Positions 61,019 to 64,000 of a stretch of DNA of 64,000 bases are shown one piece after another. The notes under the pieces are model-generated. The model had not been told where the DNA came from and searched no databases. It worked only from the letters and a program-made list of their open reading frames with translations. This DNA is from Desulfobacterales bacterium. Its GTDB lineage: Bacteria > Desulfobacterota > Desulfobacteria > Desulfobacterales > Desulfosarcinaceae. The stretch lies in assembly GCA_016218685.1 (NCBI GenBank), contig JACRDD010000035.1, forward strand, positions 30,994 to 94,993, in the 5' to 3' direction. The translations under genes were made by a program, and so were the position numbers. Numbering within the stretch: the stretch's first letter is position 1; each line of letters begins with the position of its first letter.

Positions 61019-63877
61019 ATGAAAGCGTCTCCATCCATCAGCCCACCTTTCGATGAACTGGCCGCCCGCCTCCGGGGCGAAGTCTGGACCGATGCGCTAA
61101 GGCGCTACCAGTTGTCCACCGATGCCAGCATCTTCCGCAAGATGCCGGCGGCCGTGGTCTATCCGCGCTGCGCCGTAGATGTTCAGGAGACGGTGCGTTT
61201 TGCCGTGCGCCAGGGGCTGAGCGTGCACCCCCGGGGCGCGGGCAGCGGCTTGTGCGGCTCGGCCGTGGGCGACGGCATCGTGGTGGATTTCTCCAAGTAC
61301 ATGCACCGGCTGCTGCGCCTGGCGCCGGAGCAGGGCTGGTTCGAGTGCGAGCCGGGGTTTCGTCTCGGCGAGCTGGAGGCGGCCCTCAAGGGCAGCGGGT
61401 ACTGGTTTCCGCCTGACCCCTCCAGCGGCGAGTACGCCACCTTCGGCGGCATGTGCGCCACCAACGCCAGCGGCGCCCATTCGGTGAAGTACGGCAACGT
61501 GGCGGACTACCTGCTGGATGCCCAGGTGGTCTTCGCCGACGGTTCCCTGGAAATGCTGTCGGCGCTGCAGGCCGCCGACCCCGACAATCTGCCCCGGCCC
61601 CTGGCCCAGTTGGCCCGGCTTTACAAGCAACACGCCGCGGCCATCGAAGGGGCCTACCCGCCCATCGCCTGCAACGTGGCCGGCTATAACCTGCGCGGCT
61701 TGCTGGCCGATGGCCATCTGCGCTTGCACCGCCTGCTGTGCGGCGCCGAAGGCACGCTGGGAATCGCCACACGGCTGCGCCTGCGCCTGATCCCCAAGCC
61801 GGCGGCCGACACGCTGGTGGTGGCCTACTTCGACCATATCGTCCAGGCCGCCCGGGCCGTGCAGCAGGCCATGGCCTTGCAGCCCGCGGGCATCGAAGTG
61901 ATGGACAAATCGCTGCTGCGCCTGGCTTGCGATACGGATGCCGCCCTGCGCCGGGCGATTCCCGACGGCATCGACAACGTGCTGCTCATCGAATTCGACG
62001 GTCCGTCGGCCGAGGCGTGCGGCCGGCAAGCCGAAAGTCTGCGCCGGCAATTGGCCGACGACGGCGGGTGCCGCGCCGCGCATGTGGCCATTTCAGCCGA
62101 AGAAAAAGAGCGCTTCTGGGCCGTGCGCAAGGCGGCGGTGCCCACCTTGTACCGGCTCAAGGGCCGCCGCAAGATCCTGGCCCTGGTGGAGGACGCGGCC
62201 GTGCCCGTGGAGCGCCTGGTGCCTTACTTCGAGGGCATCTACGCGCTCTTCGAACGCCTTAAGGTGCCCTTCGTCATTTACGGCCACATCGCCAAGGGGC
62301 TGATGCACACCCGGCCGCTGCTTGATTTGAAGGATGCCCACGACCTGGCGCTGCTCAAACCCATTGCCGACGGCGTGTACGAACTGGTGGACGCCCTGGG
62401 CGGAACGGTCTCCGGCGAGCACGGCGACGGCCGTCTGCGCAGCGCCTACGTCAAACGCAAATATCCTTCGATCTACGAGCTCTTCGTGCGCACCAAACAG
62501 TTGCTCGATCCCCAGGCGGTGTTCAACCCCGAGATCAAGCTGCGCGACGATCCCCAGCAGATGACCCACAACCTGCGCTACGGTCGCGAGTACCGCGGCG
62601 AAACTTCGACCACCCTGCGCCTGAACTGGTCCGGGGCTTTCGCCGAAGAGGTGGAGCGCTGCCACGGCTGCTCCAAGTGCACCACCCTCACCACGGCCAC
62701 GCGCATGTGTCCGGTCTACAAGTTCACCCGGGACGAGGATGCCGCACCCAAGGCCAAGGCCAATGTGCTGCGTGCCTTGATCAGCGGCGTGGTGGAGCCA
62801 AAGGCGCTCTACAAGCAAGCGTTGCGCCGGGTGATGGCCCAGTGTGTCAACTGCGGCAGTTGTTACCTGGAGTGCCCCTCCAACGTGAACATCCCCAAGC
62901 TGGCCATGGAAGCCAAGGCCCAGTATGTGGCGCGCTATGGCGCCGCCTGGTCCGAGTGGCTGACGGCCCAGGTGGAGACGGCGGCCCGGTTGACCCACCC
63001 GCTGGACCCCGTGGCGGCCCCCCTGTGGGCCCATCCGTCGGCGACCCGGCTGGCGGCGCGCTGCTTCGGTCTGGCGCCCCAACGCCAGATGATTCGCTTC
63101 GACCGCCGGCCGCTCGCCAAGCGCCTGCCCGCAAGGATCGGCGGTTCCGGGCCGCGGGTGCTCTACTATGCCGGCTGTTACGCGGCCTACATCCGGCCGG
63201 GACTGGGCGAGGCCGCCGTGGGCGCGCTGCGCCGCATGGGGTGCCAGGTACATCTGCCGCTCCAGTTCTGCTGCGGGTTGCCCCAACTCTCCAAGGGCCT
63301 GACCGGTGCGGCACGGCGGGCTGTGCGCCGCAATCTGCAAAGCTGGGGCCGCCTGCTCTCCGAAGTCGATTATGTGGCCGTGACCTGCTCCTCCTGCGGT
63401 TATGCCTTGATGCAGGACTGGTCCTATCTCCTGGACCAGCGCCAGGCGGCCCAGGTGGCGGCCAAGACCACCCACATCTCCCATCTGATCCAGACCCATG
63501 GCCCGGCGCTCCCGCTGGGTGCCATCCCCAGCAAGCTGGCCTACCATCAACCCTGTCACCTGCGGCTGCAAGCCCAGGCCGCCAGTTCCCTTCACCTGCT
63601 GCGCCAAGTGCCCGGCGCCCGCCTGGTCGACTTGCAGGGTCACTGTTGCGGCATGGCCGGCAGTTGGGGCCTGCTGGCCCGCAACTACGACCTGAGCACC
63701 ACCATCGGCGCCGACATGGCCCACAAGCTGACCGCTTCGGGCGCCGACCTGGGCGTCACCGACTGTCCCACCTGCCAGATGCAGATGGAGCACCTGGGCC
63801 GCCAGCCCATCCGCCACCCCGTGGAGATCGTCTGGGCCAGCCTGCAAGCCGGCGCCGGCGAGCCCACGACGCTCTAA
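61019..63877 (+). CDS. FAD/Fe-S oxidoreductase, D-lactate or glycolate dehydrogenase type
   Basis: A 952-residue fusion. The N-terminal half is an FAD-binding type 4 oxidase (HPRGAGSGLCGSAVGDGIV; GGMCATNASGAHSVKYGN) with its C-terminal cap (ending VSGEHGDGRLRSAYV). Two 4Fe-4S clusters follow (CHGCSKCTTLTTATRMCPVY and CVNCGSCYLECPSNVNIPKL), then two CCG domains (QFCCGLPQLSKG, CCGMAGSWG). It oxidises a 2-hydroxy acid, most likely D-lactate, and passes electrons towards quinone or a heterodisulfide-type partner. It begins two bases after the ATPase stop, so the two are coupled. Confidence 0.9.
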   Translation: MKASPSISPPFDELAARLRGEVWTDALRRYQLSTDASIFRKMPAAVVYPRCAVDVQETVRFAVRQGLSVHPRGAGSGLCGSAVGDGIVVDFSKYMHRLLRLAPEQGWFECEPGFRLGELEAALKGSGYWFPPDPSSGEYATFGGMCATNASGAHSVKYGNVADYLLDAQVVFADGSLEMLSALQAADPDNLPRPLAQLARLYKQHAAAIEGAYPPIACNVAGYNLRGLLADGHLRLHRLLCGAEGTLGIATRLRLRLIPKPAADTLVVAYFDHIVQAARAVQQAMALQPAGIEVMDKSLLRLACDTDAALRRAIPDGIDNVLLIEFDGPSAEACGRQAESLRRQLADDGGCRAAHVAISAEEKERFWAVRKAAVPTLYRLKGRRKILALVEDAAVPVERLVPYFEGIYALFERLKVPFVIYGHIAKGLMHTRPLLDLKDAHDLALLKPIADGVYELVDALGGTVSGEHGDGRLRSAYVKRKYPSIYELFVRTKQLLDPQAVFNPEIKLRDDPQQMTHNLRYGREYRGETSTTLRLNWSGAFAEEVERCHGCSKCTTLTTATRMCPVYKFTRDEDAAPKAKANVLRALISGVVEPKALYKQALRRVMAQCVNCGSCYLECPSNVNIPKLAMEAKAQYVARYGAAWSEWLTAQVETAARLTHPLDPVAAPLWAHPSATRLAARCFGLAPQRQMIRFDRRPLAKRLPARIGGSGPRVLYYAGCYAAYIRPGLGEAAVGALRRMGCQVHLPLQFCCGLPQLSKGLTGAARRAVRRNLQSWGRLLSEVDYVAVTCSSCGYALMQDWSYLLDQRQAAQVAAKTTHISHLIQTHGPALPLGAIPSKLAYHQPCHLRLQAQAASSLHLLRQVPGARLVDLQGHCCGMAGSWGLLARNYDLSTTIGADMAHKLTASGADLGVTDCPTCQMQMEHLGRQPIRHPVEIVWASLQAGAGEPTTL

Positions 63878-63928
63878 ATTTTGTGTTGTTTCGGCCGCAT
63901 CGATTTGCTATGAAGGGCGCCACATCAC

Positions 63929-64000
63929 GGGGATGTAGCTCAGTTGGGAGAGCGCGGCGTTCGCAACGCCGAGGTCAGGGGTTCGATCCCCCTCATCTCC
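63929..64000 (+). tRNA. tRNA-Ala (anticodon CGC), cut at the window end
   Basis: The cloverleaf GGGGATGTAGCTCAGTTGGG onward has acceptor GGGGATG/CATCTCC and an anticodon arm CGGCG-TTCGCAA-CGCCG, so the anticodon is CGC, for Ala GCG codons. The window stops at base 72; only the discriminator base and CCA are outside. Confidence 0.93.

Noticed and set aside
58617-61034. 805-codon minus-strand ORF opposite the metal ATPase
   Set aside because: Shadow of a gene with complete P-type ATPase motifs; His/Gln/Gly-rich with no recognisable domain.
1-64000. CRISPR arrays, insertion sequences, prophage or integrase genes
   Set aside because: No regularly spaced repeats, transposase, integrase or phage structural proteins were seen. 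The two tRNA genes show no adjacent integrase.

Overview
The window is GC-rich, densely coded chromosomal DNA that reads as a strictly or mainly anaerobic Desulfobacterota (sulfate-reducer-like) bacterium. This is inferred from the gene set: class III (nrdDG) and class II (nrdJ) ribonucleotide reductases without an oxygen-dependent class I enzyme, many acyl-CoA enzymes, a branched-chain-type ABC importer carrying its own acyl-CoA ligase, a lactate-dehydrogenase-like FAD/Fe-S protein, and the glyA-comEB-nrdR-ribD-ribE-ribBA-ribH-nusB order familiar from deltaproteobacterial genomes. Nothing in the window names the species.

Layout. 1-0.3 kb: end of a GGDEF protein. 0.3-7.9 kb (minus): LysE-type exporter and a livKHM-ligase-livGF operon from one sigma70-like promoter. 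8.1-10.1 kb (minus): propionyl/acetyl-CoA synthetase. 10.2-16.1 kb: divergent nrdDG and nrdJ, with two NrdR-box-like sites 31 bp apart between them; nrdR lies at 36.4 kb. 16.2-24.0 kb: a TetR regulator, a promoter with a palindromic operator, and an operon of SCP2 protein, two tandem DUF2148 ferredoxin-domain proteins, acyl-CoA ligase, acyl-CoA dehydrogenase, thiolase and SDR. 24.0-25.4 kb: a breakpoint where a second SDR gene is cut after about 30 codons and more AT-rich DNA carries DUF2889 and ribbon-helix-helix genes. 25.4-29.1 kb (minus): triple-rhodanese lipoprotein, a cytochrome-like protein without a haem motif, tRNA-Gln and gltX.

29.4-33.9 kb: rpmF, an acyl-CoA dehydrogenase, fabG, acpP, fabF; the dehydrogenase sits where plsX-fabH-fabD is often found. 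34.1-41.6 kb: rpiB, glyA, comEB, nrdR, riboflavin genes, nusB and an MBL hydrolase. 41.6-43.3 kb (minus): a decayed defence or restriction island, with an HsdR-like fossil and an AlbA_2 ATP-binding gene carrying one in-frame TAG. 43.6-48.5 kb: ispG, archaeal-type proS, rel. 48.5-53.4 kb: exported carboxylesterase diverging from a multi-PAS histidine kinase. 53.4-56.1 kb (minus): a fusion of hydrolytic-type aldehyde dehydrogenase with iron alcohol dehydrogenase. 56.3-63.9 kb: a 738-residue protein of unknown function, a P1B metal ATPase whose best start is ATA, and the FAD/Fe-S oxidoreductase; tRNA-Ala closes the window.

The most interesting parts are the NrdR-linked nrdD/nrdJ divergon, the SCP2-DUF2148 operon with its altered dehydrogenase motif, the acyl-CoA dehydrogenase within the fatty-acid-synthesis cluster, the ALDH-ADH fusion diverging from the unknown 738-residue gene across a repeat-rich regulatory region, and the single-stop AlbA_2 pseudogene. 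All assignments come from reading the sequence; no database search was run.
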